A stretch of 64,000 nucleotides of DNA from Amycolatopsis saalfeldensis (GTDB taxonomy: Bacteria; Actinomycetota; Actinomycetes; Mycobacteriales; Pseudonocardiaceae), in NCBI RefSeq assembly GCF_900110575.1, contig NZ_FOEF01000009.1:62001-126000 (forward strand), read 5' to 3'. The position numbers and the translations under genes are program-made. Positions 6,521 to 14,861 of this stretch are shown piece after piece (the first letter of the stretch is position 1; every line of letters begins with the position of its first letter). Under the pieces are notes generated by a model. That model was not told the origin of the DNA, ran no database searches, and was given only the letters and a program-made list of their open reading frames with translations.

Positions 6521-9060
6521 CCGAGCCCCGCGGTCCCGAGGAAGAACGCGGCCGCCGGCGGCTACGCGACCCCGGCACCGAGCCGCCCTCAGGCGACGCC
6601 CCCCGTCGCGGCCGCCGCACGCCGCCGCGCCCGTCGGGATCCCACGAGCTGCCCCCGCCGCCCGCGCGCCCGCGCCGCGGCCAGCCCGCCGACCAGTACG
6701 ACGCGCCACCCGCCGCGCGGGCTCCTCGCCGCCGCCGCGAAGAGGCCGACGAACTGCCCCCGCAGGCGTCCCAGCCGCCCCAGCCTCCGCCGGGCCGCCG
6801 CCGGCGCCGCGACGAAGCCGACCTGCCTCCCTCGGACGCGGCTCCCTCACCGGGCCGCCGCCGTCGTGGTGACGCCGAACCGCCTCCCCCGCCGGGTCGT
6901 GGCCGTCGAGGTGATGCCGTGGATCTGCCTGCTTCGGAGGTGGCTCCTTCGCCGGGCCGCCGTCGTCGTGGTGACGCCGCGGATCTGTCTCCTTCGGATT
7001 TGCCGCCTCCGCCGGGGCGTCGCCGTGGTGGTGAGGTTGATTCGCCTGCGTCGGACTTGCCGCCTTCGCCGGGCCGCCGCCGTGGTGGTGATGCTGCGGA
7101 TCTGCCGCCTTCGGAGGTGGCGGGCCGTGGTCGCCGGGGTGATGCTGGGGATCTGCCGCCCTCGGATGGCCTCGCCGCACCCGGTCGCCGTCGTCGTGGG
7201 GACGCGGCGGACTTGGCTCCCCAGGACGCTGCTGCCCCGGTGAGCCGTGGCCGTCGTGGTGATGGTGATCTGCCGCCCTCTGCGGGGCGCCGCCGCCGTC
7301 GTGCCGACACCGGGGACGTTCCGCTGCCCGGTGAGGCGCCGCCCGCCGGACGTCGGCGCCGCGCCGAAGCCGGTGATCTGCCTCAGCCCTCCGGTGACCC
7401 GCGCCTGGCCGCGGGCCCGCCGCCGCGCCGCCGCGATCCCGGTGACCCGTCGATGCCGCCAGACCCTCGGCTGAACCGTGGTGGCGATCCGTCGATGTCG
7501 CCCGACCCGCGGCTGCGCCGTGACCCCGGTGACCCGTCGATGCCGCCGGACCCGCGTTTCGCCGGTCCCGTCGACGGCTCGATGCCGCCGGACCCTCGGC
7601 TCAACCGTGGCGCTGACCCATCCATGCCACCCGACCCGCGTTTCGCCGGGCCGGTGGACGGTTCCATGCCGCCGGACCCGCGCCGCTCCGCTGCCCCGCC
7701 GCGGCGGCGCCGTCCCGAGCCGCCGCGGCCGGTCGAGAATCCGACGGACGTCATCCCCGCCGTGGCCGAGCCGGAGCCCGAATCCGGCACGCAGATCGAC
7801 GGCCTCTTCGGCGACGACGAAGCGTACGAAGGCGAGTACGACGAGTACGAGGACTACGACGGCGAGTACGAAGAAGACGACGAGGCATACGAGGAACCGG
7901 CCGAGGAGAGCCCCAGCCGCGGTAAAAAACCGCGCAAGGGCCGCAAGCGCAAGCGGGCCCTCGGCTGGGTCGCGGCCCTGACTGTGCTGGTGCTGCTCGC
8001 CGGCGGCGCCTGGTTCGGCTACCAGAAGATCTTCGGTTACGCGGACTACGACGGCTCTGGCCAGGGCGACACCCTCGTGCAGGTCGACGACGGCGACACC
8101 ACGTCCGCGATCGGCGCGAAGCTGGCCGGCGCCGGGGTGGTCGCGAGTGCCAAGGCGTTTGTCAAGGCCGGCGCGGACAACACCGCGCTGAACCGCATCC
8201 AGCACGGCTACTACGTGCTCAAACAGCACATGTCGGGCCAGAGCGCGGTCTCCCTGATCACCTCGGACGCCGCGCGCGTGGGACGGCTGGAGATCCGCTC
8301 GTACACGCAGTTCGACGACATCAAGCAGCCCGGCGGCAAGGTCACCCCGGGCGTGTTCACCCTGATGTCGAAGGCCTCCTGCGCGACCCTGAACGGCAAG
8401 AGCACCTGCATCTCGGTCGACGACCTGCGCAAGACCGTGGCCGACGGCGACCTCAAGGCGTTCGGCGTGCCGGACTGGGCGCTGGGGTTCGCGGACAAGG
8501 CGCTGAGCAAGGACAAGCGCCTCGAAGGCCTGATCGCGGCCGGCGTCTACGACGTCAAGCCCGGCTGGACCGCGACCGAGCTGATCACCAACCTGGTGCA
8601 CGAATCGGCCGACTCCCTCCAGGCCGCGGGCCTGACCGCGCAGAAGGCCGGCCCGGGCATGACGCCGTACCAGACGCTGATCATCGCGTCGCTGGTCGAG
8701 CGTGAGGCGGTGAAGTCCGACTTCGGCAAGATCTCGCGGGTCATCTACAACCGGCTCGCCCAGAAGGTGCGCCTGCAGCTGGACTCGACCGTCAACTACC
8801 CGCTCGACCAGCCCACGTTGAAGACGAGTGACGCGGATCGGAACAGGCCCGGGCCGTTCAACACCTACACGATGAGCGGGCTCACCCCCACCCCGATCGC
8901 GGTGCCGAGCACCGACGCCATCACCGCGGCGCTGAACCCGCCTGCGGGCGATTGGCTCTACTTCGTCAAGTGCGAGACGAACGGTCAGTCCTGCTTCGCC
9001 GTGACGTACCCCGACCACCAGAAGAACGTGCACGAGGCGCAGGCAAAAGGTGTCTTCTGA
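6517..9060 (+). CDS. mltG: Endolytic murein transglycosylase MltG with long repetitive N-terminal tail
   Basis: The protein has 847 residues, much longer than E. coli MltG (about 340). Residues 1-420 are a disordered cytoplasmic tail: about ten degenerate copies of GRRRRGDAxDLPPS (about 94-290), then six copies of xSMPPDPR (about 305-390). An acidic Asp/Glu/Tyr stretch (about 425-470) and a Lys/Arg patch follow. One membrane helix (about 481-503, LGWVAALTVLVLLAGGAWFG) precedes the extracellular YceG domain. The catalytic Glu is E728 in ASLVEREAV, followed by the conserved LQLDSTVNY and YFVKCETNG elements. The enzyme cuts nascent glycan strands. Start and stop overlap its neighbours. Confidence 0.95.
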   Translation: MTEPRGPEEERGRRRLRDPGTEPPSGDAPRRGRRTPPRPSGSHELPPPPARPRRGQPADQYDAPPAARAPRRRREEADELPPQASQPPQPPPGRRRRRDEADLPPSDAAPSPGRRRRGDAEPPPPPGRGRRGDAVDLPASEVAPSPGRRRRGDAADLSPSDLPPPPGRRRGGEVDSPASDLPPSPGRRRGGDAADLPPSEVAGRGRRGDAGDLPPSDGLAAPGRRRRGDAADLAPQDAAAPVSRGRRGDGDLPPSAGRRRRRADTGDVPLPGEAPPAGRRRRAEAGDLPQPSGDPRLAAGPPPRRRDPGDPSMPPDPRLNRGGDPSMSPDPRLRRDPGDPSMPPDPRFAGPVDGSMPPDPRLNRGADPSMPPDPRFAGPVDGSMPPDPRRSAAPPRRRRPEPPRPVENPTDVIPAVAEPEPESGTQIDGLFGDDEAYEGEYDEYEDYDGEYEEDDEAYEEPAEESPSRGKKPRKGRKRKRALGWVAALTVLVLLAGGAWFGYQKIFGYADYDGSGQGDTLVQVDDGDTTSAIGAKLAGAGVVASAKAFVKAGADNTALNRIQHGYYVLKQHMSGQSAVSLITSDAARVGRLEIRSYTQFDDIKQPGGKVTPGVFTLMSKASCATLNGKSTCISVDDLRKTVADGDLKAFGVPDWALGFADKALSKDKRLEGLIAAGVYDVKPGWTATELITNLVHESADSLQAAGLTAQKAGPGMTPYQTLIIASLVEREAVKSDFGKISRVIYNRLAQKVRLQLDSTVNYPLDQPTLKTSDADRNRPGPFNTYTMSGLTPTPIAVPSTDAITAALNPPAGDWLYFVKCETNGQSCFAVTYPDHQKNVHEAQAKGVF
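6796..7690 (+). repeat. Degenerate in-frame repeats coding the MltG cytoplasmic tail
   Basis: Two repeat families lie head to tail inside mltG. At 6796-7390 a unit of roughly 45-60 bp encodes GRRRRGDAxDLPPS in about ten copies. At 7426-7690 a unit of roughly 39-48 bp encodes DPSMPPDPR in six copies; two of these copies (around 7555 and 7637) are nearly identical over the FAGPVDGSMPPDPR segment. Codon use here is less GC3-biased (many GGT, CCT, TCG) than in the rest of the gene. Confidence 0.8.
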
Positions 9061-9913
9061 CGCCGGCGCCCGCAAGGCCGCGGTGCTCGGCCGCCCGGTG
9101 GCGCACTCGCTGTCACCGGTGCTGCACGACGCCGCGTTCCGGGCGCTGGGCCTGACCGGCTGGACCTACGAGCGGATCGAGACCGGCGCCGAGGAACTGC
9201 CCGCGCTCGTCGACGGCCTGGGCCCGGAGTGGGCGGGACTGTCGGTGACGATGCCGGGCAAACGGGCCGCGCTCGAGCACGCCACCGAGGTCACCGATCG
9301 AGCGGCGGCCGTCGGCGCGGCGAACACGCTGGTGCGCGTCCCCGGCGGATGGCTCGCCGACTGCACGGACGTCGACGGCGTCACGGGCGCGCTGCGGGCC
9401 GGCGGCGGGTACACGCCCTCGCCCGGTGACCGGGCCGTGGTGCTCGGCGCCGGAGGCACGGCGGCGGCCGCGGTGGTGGGGCTCGCGGCCCTCGGCGTCA
9501 CCGCGGTCACCCTGGTCGTGCGCGAGCCGGCGCGGGCGGGGGAGACCCTGGGCGCGGCCGAGCGAACGGGCCTGGACGTCGAAGTGCAACGCTGGTCCGA
9601 AGTGGACTTCACCGCTCTGGCCGCGCGCACGGCCGTGCTGGTGAGCACCGTGCCGCCGGAAGCCGTGCGGCCGCACGTGCCCGCGCTCGCCGCGGTGCCC
9701 TGCGTGCTCGACGTGATCTACCACCCGTGGCCGACCCCGCTGGCCGAGGCCGTCGACGCCCGCGGCGGGCGGCTCGCCACCGGGCTGGACATGTTGCTGC
9801 ACCAGGCTTTCGGCCAGTCCGAGCACTTCACCGGATGTCCCGCGCCCCGGGCCGAGATGCGCGACGCCCTGCGCGCGGCCACCGGCGGCCTGGTGCCGTT
9901 GCACCTTGTTTGA
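9050..9913 (+). CDS. aroE: Shikimate dehydrogenase
   Basis: It reduces 3-dehydroshikimate to shikimate with NADPH. The protein has 287 residues. The shikimate-binding motif VAHSLSPVLHDAAF starts at 17, the catalytic lysine is K71 (TMPGKRAAL), and the catalytic aspartate is D107. The latter sits in DCTDVDG rather than the usual NTDxxG. The Rossmann element is VLGAGGTAAAAV. The GTG start at 9050 lies inside the last codons of mltG, so translation is probably coupled. The remaining aro genes sit 10 kb downstream, past an accessory block. Confidence 0.95.
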   Translation: MSSDAGARKAAVLGRPVAHSLSPVLHDAAFRALGLTGWTYERIETGAEELPALVDGLGPEWAGLSVTMPGKRAALEHATEVTDRAAAVGAANTLVRVPGGWLADCTDVDGVTGALRAGGGYTPSPGDRAVVLGAGGTAAAAVVGLAALGVTAVTLVVREPARAGETLGAAERTGLDVEVQRWSEVDFTALAARTAVLVSTVPPEAVRPHVPALAAVPCVLDVIYHPWPTPLAEAVDARGGRLATGLDMLLHQAFGQSEHFTGCPAPRAEMRDALRAATGGLVPLHLV

Positions 9914-9957
9914 TAGGTTCGAGGGCTGTCTTCCGCACGCTTGAGGGGAAAAGACCT

Positions 9958-10536
9958 GTGCCCGAAACCAGCCAGCCGGCCATGACCGACGAACAGATCC
10001 AGGCCGCCTCCGTCGGCGAGGCACCGCAGCTCAACAGCACGGTGACACTCGCCGAGTACGACCCGGAGTGGCCGAAGCTCTACCAGCGCGAGGCCGAGCG
10101 CATCCGCGGTCTGCTGGGGGACCGCATCGTGCTGCTCGAACACGTGGGCTCCACGTCCGTGCCCGGGCTCGCCGCCAAACCGGTGATCGACATCCTGCTG
10201 GAGGTCCCGGACTCCGACGACGAGGACGTGTACCTGCCCGCGCTGGAGGCCGCCGGCTACCGCCTGGTGATCCGCGAGCCGGACTGGGAGAAGCACCGGC
10301 TCTTCAAGGGCCCGGACACCAACATCAACCTGCACGTCCACTCGCCCGGAAACGGGCAGACCGAGCGGTTCCTGCTCTTCCGCGACCGGATGCGCACGCA
10401 CCCCGAGGAACTCGCGCTGTACCTGGGCAAGAAGCGCGAGCTGGCCGCCCGGACCTGGCGCTATGTCCAGAACTACGCCGACGCCAAGGGCGAGGTGATC
10501 GAGGAGATCGTCACCCGGGCCCGCGCCGCGCGGTAG
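9958..10536 (+). CDS. GrpB/UPF0157 family nucleotidyltransferase-like protein
   Basis: The protein has 193 residues. The core EHVGSTSVPGLAAKPVIDIL (61-80) is the UPF0157/GrpB signature: a nucleotidyltransferase fold with the GS motif (64-65) and D78. The substrate is unknown; some family members are fused to dephospho-CoA kinase. The GTG at 9958 has GAGGGGAA at 9943-9950; ATG 9982 is a weaker alternative. It is the first gene of the accessory block between aroE and aroC. Confidence 0.88.
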   Translation: MPETSQPAMTDEQIQAASVGEAPQLNSTVTLAEYDPEWPKLYQREAERIRGLLGDRIVLLEHVGSTSVPGLAAKPVIDILLEVPDSDDEDVYLPALEAAGYRLVIREPDWEKHRLFKGPDTNINLHVHSPGNGQTERFLLFRDRMRTHPEELALYLGKKRELAARTWRYVQNYADAKGEVIEEIVTRARAAR

Positions 10537-10571
10537 GCGAAACGCGGCGAGGCCGGAGAGGCCGGAGAGTC

Positions 10572-10577
10572 TACGGT
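10572..10577 (+). promoter_or_regulatory. Putative leaderless -10 box TACGGT
   Basis: TACGGT fits the actinobacterial TAnnnT -10 pattern and ends seven bases before ATG 10585, so transcription would begin at or next to the start codon. No convincing -35 was seen. Confidence 0.4.
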
Positions 10578-10584
10578 GGCGGTC

Positions 10585-11526
10585 ATGAAGATCGCGATTC
10601 TCGACGACTACCAGAACGTGGCACTGACCTTCGCCGATTGGGACTCGCTCGGGGCCGGGGTCGAGGTCTTCACCGAGGCGTTCGGCGGCCCGTCGGAAGT
10701 GGTGGAACGGCTGGCGGGCTTCGACGTCGTCGTCGCGATGCGCGAGCGGACGCGGTTCCCGGCCGAGGTGCTCGACCGGCTGCCGGACCTGAAGCTGCTG
10801 GTGAGCACCGGCCGCCGCAACGCCGCGATCGACCTGGAAGCCGCCGCGCGCAACGGGGTTGTCGTGTCGGCGACCGGGTATCTCGGCCCGCCGACCTCGG
10901 AGCACACCTGGGCACTCATCCTCGCCACGGCCCGGAACCTGCCCGCCGAGTTCCGTTCGATGCGCGAGGGCGGCTGGCAGGTCGGCGTCGGCACGATGCT
11001 GCACGGCAAGACGCTCGGCCTGCTGGGCCTGGGCCGGCTCGGCGCCGAAGCGGCGAGGATCGGCCAGGCGTTCGGCATGGCGCCGATCGCGTGGAGCCAG
11101 AACCTCACCGCGGAGAAGGCCGCCGAGCACGGCGTCACCCTGGTTTCGAAGGACGAGCTGTTCGCCCGGTCGGACGTGCTGTCGATCCACCTGGTGCTGT
11201 CGGACCGCAGCCGCGGGCTGGTCGGCGCGCGCGAACTCGCGCTGATGAAGCCGGCCGCGATGCTGGTGAACACCTCGCGCGGCCCGATCGTCGAGGAGGC
11301 CGCGCTGGTGGATGCCTTGCGCCGCAAAGTGATCGGCTCGGCGGCACTCGACGTTTACGACACCGAGCCACTGCCCGCCGGCCATCCGCTGCGCACGCTG
11401 GACAACGCGGTCCTCACCCCGCACATCGGTTACGTCAGCCGGGAGACCTACGAGGTCTTCTACCGCGACGCCGTCGAGGACATCGCGGCCTTCCAGGCGG
11501 GCTCGCCGGTGCGCGTCATGGGCTGA
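10585..11526 (+). CDS. D-2-hydroxyacid dehydrogenase family protein
   Basis: The protein has 313 residues. The product begins MKIAILDDYQ. The NAD-binding motif is LGLLGLGRLGAEAA. The catalytic set of the family is present: Arg in VNTSRGPIV, Glu in DVYDTEPLP, His in LTPHIGYVS. These enzymes reduce 2-keto acids or oxidise D-2-hydroxyacids; the substrate is not evident. ATG 10585 is chosen because a TAnnnT box lies seven bases upstream; GTG 10576, with GGAGAG before it, would add three residues. It is probably a single-gene transcription unit. Confidence 0.88.
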   Translation: MKIAILDDYQNVALTFADWDSLGAGVEVFTEAFGGPSEVVERLAGFDVVVAMRERTRFPAEVLDRLPDLKLLVSTGRRNAAIDLEAAARNGVVVSATGYLGPPTSEHTWALILATARNLPAEFRSMREGGWQVGVGTMLHGKTLGLLGLGRLGAEAARIGQAFGMAPIAWSQNLTAEKAAEHGVTLVSKDELFARSDVLSIHLVLSDRSRGLVGARELALMKPAAMLVNTSRGPIVEEAALVDALRRKVIGSAALDVYDTEPLPAGHPLRTLDNAVLTPHIGYVSRETYEVFYRDAVEDIAAFQAGSPVRVMG

Positions 11527-11574
11527 GGCGTAATTCGGTCGCCGCGGCGGGGCCCGCGATGTGACCATCAGGGC

Positions 11575-12120
11575 ATGTCGAACCAGCTGCGGACCCGCCT
11601 GCGCGCGGCCACCGTCTGGCACGGCGACCGTACCGATGACCACTGGTACGCCGACGTGACGGGGTGGTGGCGCGCCCCTGGGCTGCTCCAGGACCTGGGC
11701 CCGGCGCTGGGCGCGCTGTTCGAGGACGAGCGCCCGACCGTCGTCCTCGGGCCGGAGTCGCGCGGGTGCCTGCTGGGGCCGCTGGTCGCGCTGCACTTCG
11801 GCGTCGGCTTCGTGGAGGTGCGCAAGAACCGCGGGCCCAGCTGCGACAGCGATGCCTGGCGGCGCCGGACGACCCCGCCGGACTACCGCGACCGCCACCT
11901 CGACCTCGGCTTCCGCAAGCGTCTCGTGAGCGCGTCCGACCGGGTGCTGATGGTCGACGAGTGGATCGAGACCGGGGGACAGGCGCTGGGTGTGCAGGGG
12001 CTGTTCGAAGACGCCGAGGCCACCTGGCTCGGCCTCGCGACCGTGGTGGACGGCTTGCGCAGCAACGAATTCCGCCGACGGCTGGGTCTGCGCTCCCTGG
12101 TCAACCTGCGCGATCTGTGA
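11575..12120 (+). CDS. Phosphoribosyltransferase-like protein
   Basis: The protein has 181 residues. LMVDEWIETGGQA (about 123-135) matches the PRPP-binding loop of type I PRTases, with VLGPESRGCLLG and a flexible segment (89-111) ahead of it, as in adenine/xanthine PRTases. The usual two acidic residues of the loop are D-E here. Substrate and pathway are unknown. It ends 18 bases before the convergent hydrolase gene. Confidence 0.72.
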   Translation: MSNQLRTRLRAATVWHGDRTDDHWYADVTGWWRAPGLLQDLGPALGALFEDERPTVVLGPESRGCLLGPLVALHFGVGFVEVRKNRGPSCDSDAWRRRTTPPDYRDRHLDLGFRKRLVSASDRVLMVDEWIETGGQALGVQGLFEDAEATWLGLATVVDGLRSNEFRRRLGLRSLVNLRDL

Positions 12121-12138
12121 ATCAGGAAAACGGCCGGC

Positions 12139-13647
12139 TCAGGAGAACGGCACCGTGTCCGGCGCACAGGTCGCACCGTCGGCGGGTGGGGTCAAATCGA
12201 TGAAGTACCGCGCCACCGCGGCCGAGGCGCACGCGCTGTGCACGTCGAGCGAAGTGTGCCCGAAGCCGTCGACCACCAGCAGCTTGCCGTCGCCCAGTTC
12301 GGCGGCGGTCGCCTGCGCGTTGGCCAGTGGGGTGGCCGGGTCGTAGCGGTTGTTGAGCACCAGGATCGGATGCGGCCGCGGCCGGTTCCACGGCCCGGTG
12401 TAACGGTCTTCGTCGCGCGCCGGCCAGTTGACGCACTGCGCCAGGGAAAACACCGGCGCTAGGCCGAAGTAGGGCTGGCGCTTCTCCTCGGCGGCGGCCA
12501 GCGGCAGGTAGTCCGCGGTCTGCTGCGGGACGTCGCTGTCGAGGCACTGCACGGCGAGGAATCCCGTGCTGTGGACCGGCGTGTACGGGTCGAGCACCGG
12601 CGCCTGCGCCACGGCCGAAGACGGCACGAGCGCGGCGAGCGTCTGCCCGAGCCGCTTCCACCGGCCGGACTGGTACAGCGCGCTCTCGATGGTCTGCAGC
12701 AGCGACGCCGTGGTCACGCCGCCGACCGGGCCGTGGCTCAGCCGCGCGAAAACCGCGGCGAACTTGGCTTTCGGGTCACCGCCGGCGAAGGCGCAGTTCG
12801 ACGGCCCGGCGGCGCTGCACGCGGCGAAGAACTGTTCCAGCTCTTGCTGCTGGGCCGTCGCGACGTCGGCGCGCACGTCCACCGGCTCGTGCTCCTGGCC
12901 GGGTTTGCCGGTGGAGTTGGCGACGAGGTCGAGGGTGCCGTCGAGTGTCATCGCGCGCAGCCGGCCGGGGAACAGGTTCGCGTACGTGCCGCCGAGGTAG
13001 GTGCCGTAGGAATAGCCGTAGTAGTTGAGTTCCTGGTCCCCGACGGCCTGGCGCAGCAGGTCCAGGTCCCGGGCGACGTTCGCCGTGGACAAGTGCGCCA
13101 GCTCCGCGCCGGTGCCGGCCGCGCAAGCCTTCCCGGGCGCCGCGCTGGCCGACCAGAACGCGGCGCTCTGCTCCGGCCGCAGGGGCGATCCATCGGGGTG
13201 GACGTCTTCCGCGCCGGGGCAGTGGATCGCCGCGCTGCCACCGATTCCGCGCGGGTCGAAGCTCACCAGGTCGAACCACGCGCGCAGCTCGGCCGGGTAA
13301 CGGGCGCCGAACCGGGTCAGCTCGCCGACGCCGTCGGAGCCGGGGCCGCCGAAGTTGAAGAACAGCGAGCCGATCCGGTGCGCGGGATCGGTGGCGGGCA
13401 GCTTGATCACGGCCAGCGCGACCTGCGCGCCGTGCGGCTCCCGGTAGCTGAGCGGGACGGACGCGCTCGAGCACTGGAACCCGCCGTGGCACGGCGCCCA
13501 GCTCAGCGCGGGCACGGTGGCGCCGTTGGTGCCCATGGCCGGGGGAGCGTCGGCGCGGGCGGCGGGCACCGCGGGGGTGGTGGCCGCCGGTGCGCTGCAC
13601 GCGCTCGCCGCGAGCAGCAGGGCGGCCGCGGCGAGGGCTCGCCTCAC
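12139..13647 (-). CDS. Secreted alpha/beta hydrolase lipoprotein, tripeptidyl-aminopeptidase type
   Basis: The protein has 502 residues. A short signal peptide ends in the lipobox ASAC (C17), predicting an exported lipoprotein. The fold shows NFGGPGSDG (oxyanion loop), nucleophile S213 in GYSYGTYLG, then NNRYDPATP (Asp) and VDGFGHTSLD (His); the C-terminal part is the TAP-like domain of Streptomyces SlpD/SlpE and Tap peptidases. It probably trims N-terminal peptides outside the membrane. The GTG start overlaps the stop of the upstream serine hydrolase (GTGA), so the two form an operon. Confidence 0.88.
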   Translation of the reverse strand: MRRALAAAALLLAASACSAPAATTPAVPAARADAPPAMGTNGATVPALSWAPCHGGFQCSSASVPLSYREPHGAQVALAVIKLPATDPAHRIGSLFFNFGGPGSDGVGELTRFGARYPAELRAWFDLVSFDPRGIGGSAAIHCPGAEDVHPDGSPLRPEQSAAFWSASAAPGKACAAGTGAELAHLSTANVARDLDLLRQAVGDQELNYYGYSYGTYLGGTYANLFPGRLRAMTLDGTLDLVANSTGKPGQEHEPVDVRADVATAQQQELEQFFAACSAAGPSNCAFAGGDPKAKFAAVFARLSHGPVGGVTTASLLQTIESALYQSGRWKRLGQTLAALVPSSAVAQAPVLDPYTPVHSTGFLAVQCLDSDVPQQTADYLPLAAAEEKRQPYFGLAPVFSLAQCVNWPARDEDRYTGPWNRPRPHPILVLNNRYDPATPLANAQATAAELGDGKLLVVDGFGHTSLDVHSACASAAVARYFIDLTPPADGATCAPDTVPFS

Positions 13648-14459
13648 GCGGCCAGTTCGGCGAGCACGGCGTCGGTCAGGCGCGGCCACACTTCGGCCGC
13701 CCAGGGGCCGAACGAGCGGTCGGCCAGCGCGACGCAGGCGTGGCGCGCGTCCGGGTCCACCCACAGGAACGTGCCGGACTGGCCGAAGTGGCCGAACGTG
13801 CGGGGCGAGCTGGCCGAACCCGTCCAATGTGGACTCTTGTGGTCGCGCAGCTCGAAGCCGAGGCCCCAGTCGTTGGGCTTCTGGTGGCCGAAGCCGGGCA
13901 GCACGCCGTTCAGCCCGGGGAAGGCGACCTCGGTGGCCGCGGCCAGCGTCTCCGGCGCGAGCAGCTTCGGGGCCTGCAGCTCGGCGGCGAACCGGGCCAG
14001 GTCGTCCACAGTGGACGCCGCACCGGACGCGGGCGAGCCGTCCAGCCTCGTCGAGGTCATGCCGAGCGGCTCCAGCAGCGCCTCGGACAGGTAATCGGCG
14101 AACGCGATGCCGGAGTGCTCCGCCAGCGCGTCCGCCAGCTCCTCGAACCCGGCGTTGGAGTACAGCCGGCGCGTGCCGGGCTCGGCCATTGCCTTGTGCG
14201 CGTCGAACGCCAGCCCGGAGGTGTGCGCGAGCAGGTGGCGCACCGTCGAGCCCGCGGGCCCGGCCGGGGTGTCCGGCTCGAGCACGCCCTCCTCCAGCGC
14301 GATGTGCGCGGTGTAGGCGGTGAGCAGCTTGGTCACCGAGGCCAGCCGGAACACCATCGCGGTGTCGCCGTGGGCGGCCACGACCTCGCCGCCCGCGGCC
14401 ACCACCGCGGCCGCCGCGTTGTCCACCGGCCACTCGTCGATCAGGCGCAGGCTTTCCAT
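13644..14459 (-). CDS. Serine beta-lactamase-like hydrolase (class C/EstB type)
   Basis: The protein has 271 residues and no signal peptide. It has the penicillin-binding fold triad: SVTK (S41, K44), YSN (100-102) and HFGQSGT late in the protein. It is shorter than true beta-lactamases and cytoplasmic, so an esterase or peptidase role is more likely than resistance. It overlaps the downstream hydrolase by four bases. A TACGCT box ends seven bases before its ATG. Two palindromes of the GTCCACWGTGGAC type (13822-13834 and 14004-14016) lie inside the gene. Confidence 0.86.
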   Translation of the reverse strand: MESLRLIDEWPVDNAAAAVVAAGGEVVAAHGDTAMVFRLASVTKLLTAYTAHIALEEGVLEPDTPAGPAGSTVRHLLAHTSGLAFDAHKAMAEPGTRRLYSNAGFEELADALAEHSGIAFADYLSEALLEPLGMTSTRLDGSPASGAASTVDDLARFAAELQAPKLLAPETLAAATEVAFPGLNGVLPGFGHQKPNDWGLGFELRDHKSPHWTGSASSPRTFGHFGQSGTFLWVDPDARHACVALADRSFGPWAAEVWPRLTDAVLAELAA

Positions 14460-14466
14460 GCCGGCC

Positions 14467-14472
14467 AGCGTA
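14467..14472 (-). promoter_or_regulatory. Putative leaderless -10 box TACGCT for the serine hydrolase operon
   Basis: On the minus strand TACGCT is followed by seven bases and then ATG (14459), the spacing of leaderless actinobacterial transcripts. No ribosome-binding site is present. Confidence 0.5.
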
Positions 14473-14552
14473 ATGGAACGCGAGAAGGGGCTGTCCGGGG
14501 CCGTTTGCGGGTCCCCGGGCAGCCCCTTCTCGGCTTGCCCCTGGAGCGGTAC

Positions 14553-14822
14553 CTAGTGAGCGTCGAGATCGGTGGCGACGAGCTCCGCGACCGCGTCCAC
14601 CGCGGCCTCGGCCCCCTCGCCCTCGGCGCTGATGACGACCTCGTCGCCGTAACCGGCGGCCAGCGTCATCAGGTTGAGCACGCTGCCGGCGGCCACCGGG
14701 TCGCCGCCGGCCTTGGCGATGCTCACCGCGACGGGCTGTGCCGCGGCCGCCTTGGCGACCAGCGCGGCCGGCCTGGCGTGCAGGCCCACCTTGCTGGCCA
14801 CGGTGACTCGTTTCTCCGGCAT
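14553..14822 (-). CDS. ptsH: Phosphocarrier protein HPr
   Basis: The protein has 89 residues. Phosphorylated His is H15 in GLHARPAAL; the regulatory-Ser region reads AAGSVLNLM (S47). HPr passes phosphate from enzyme I to the EIIA proteins. No enzyme I gene is in the window. The start codon has AAGGAGAAGAGG just upstream. It lies 39 bases after the EIIC gene on the same strand, so regulator-EIIC-HPr is probably one operon, with EIIB and EIIA on the opposite strand. Confidence 0.95.
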   Translation of the reverse strand: MPEKRVTVASKVGLHARPAALVAKAAAAQPVAVSIAKAGGDPVAAGSVLNLMTLAAGYGDEVVISAEGEGAEAAVDAVAELVATDLDAH

Positions 14823-14861
14823 GTCCGTCCTCTTCTCCTTGCTCAGTTACTGGTGCTGATC

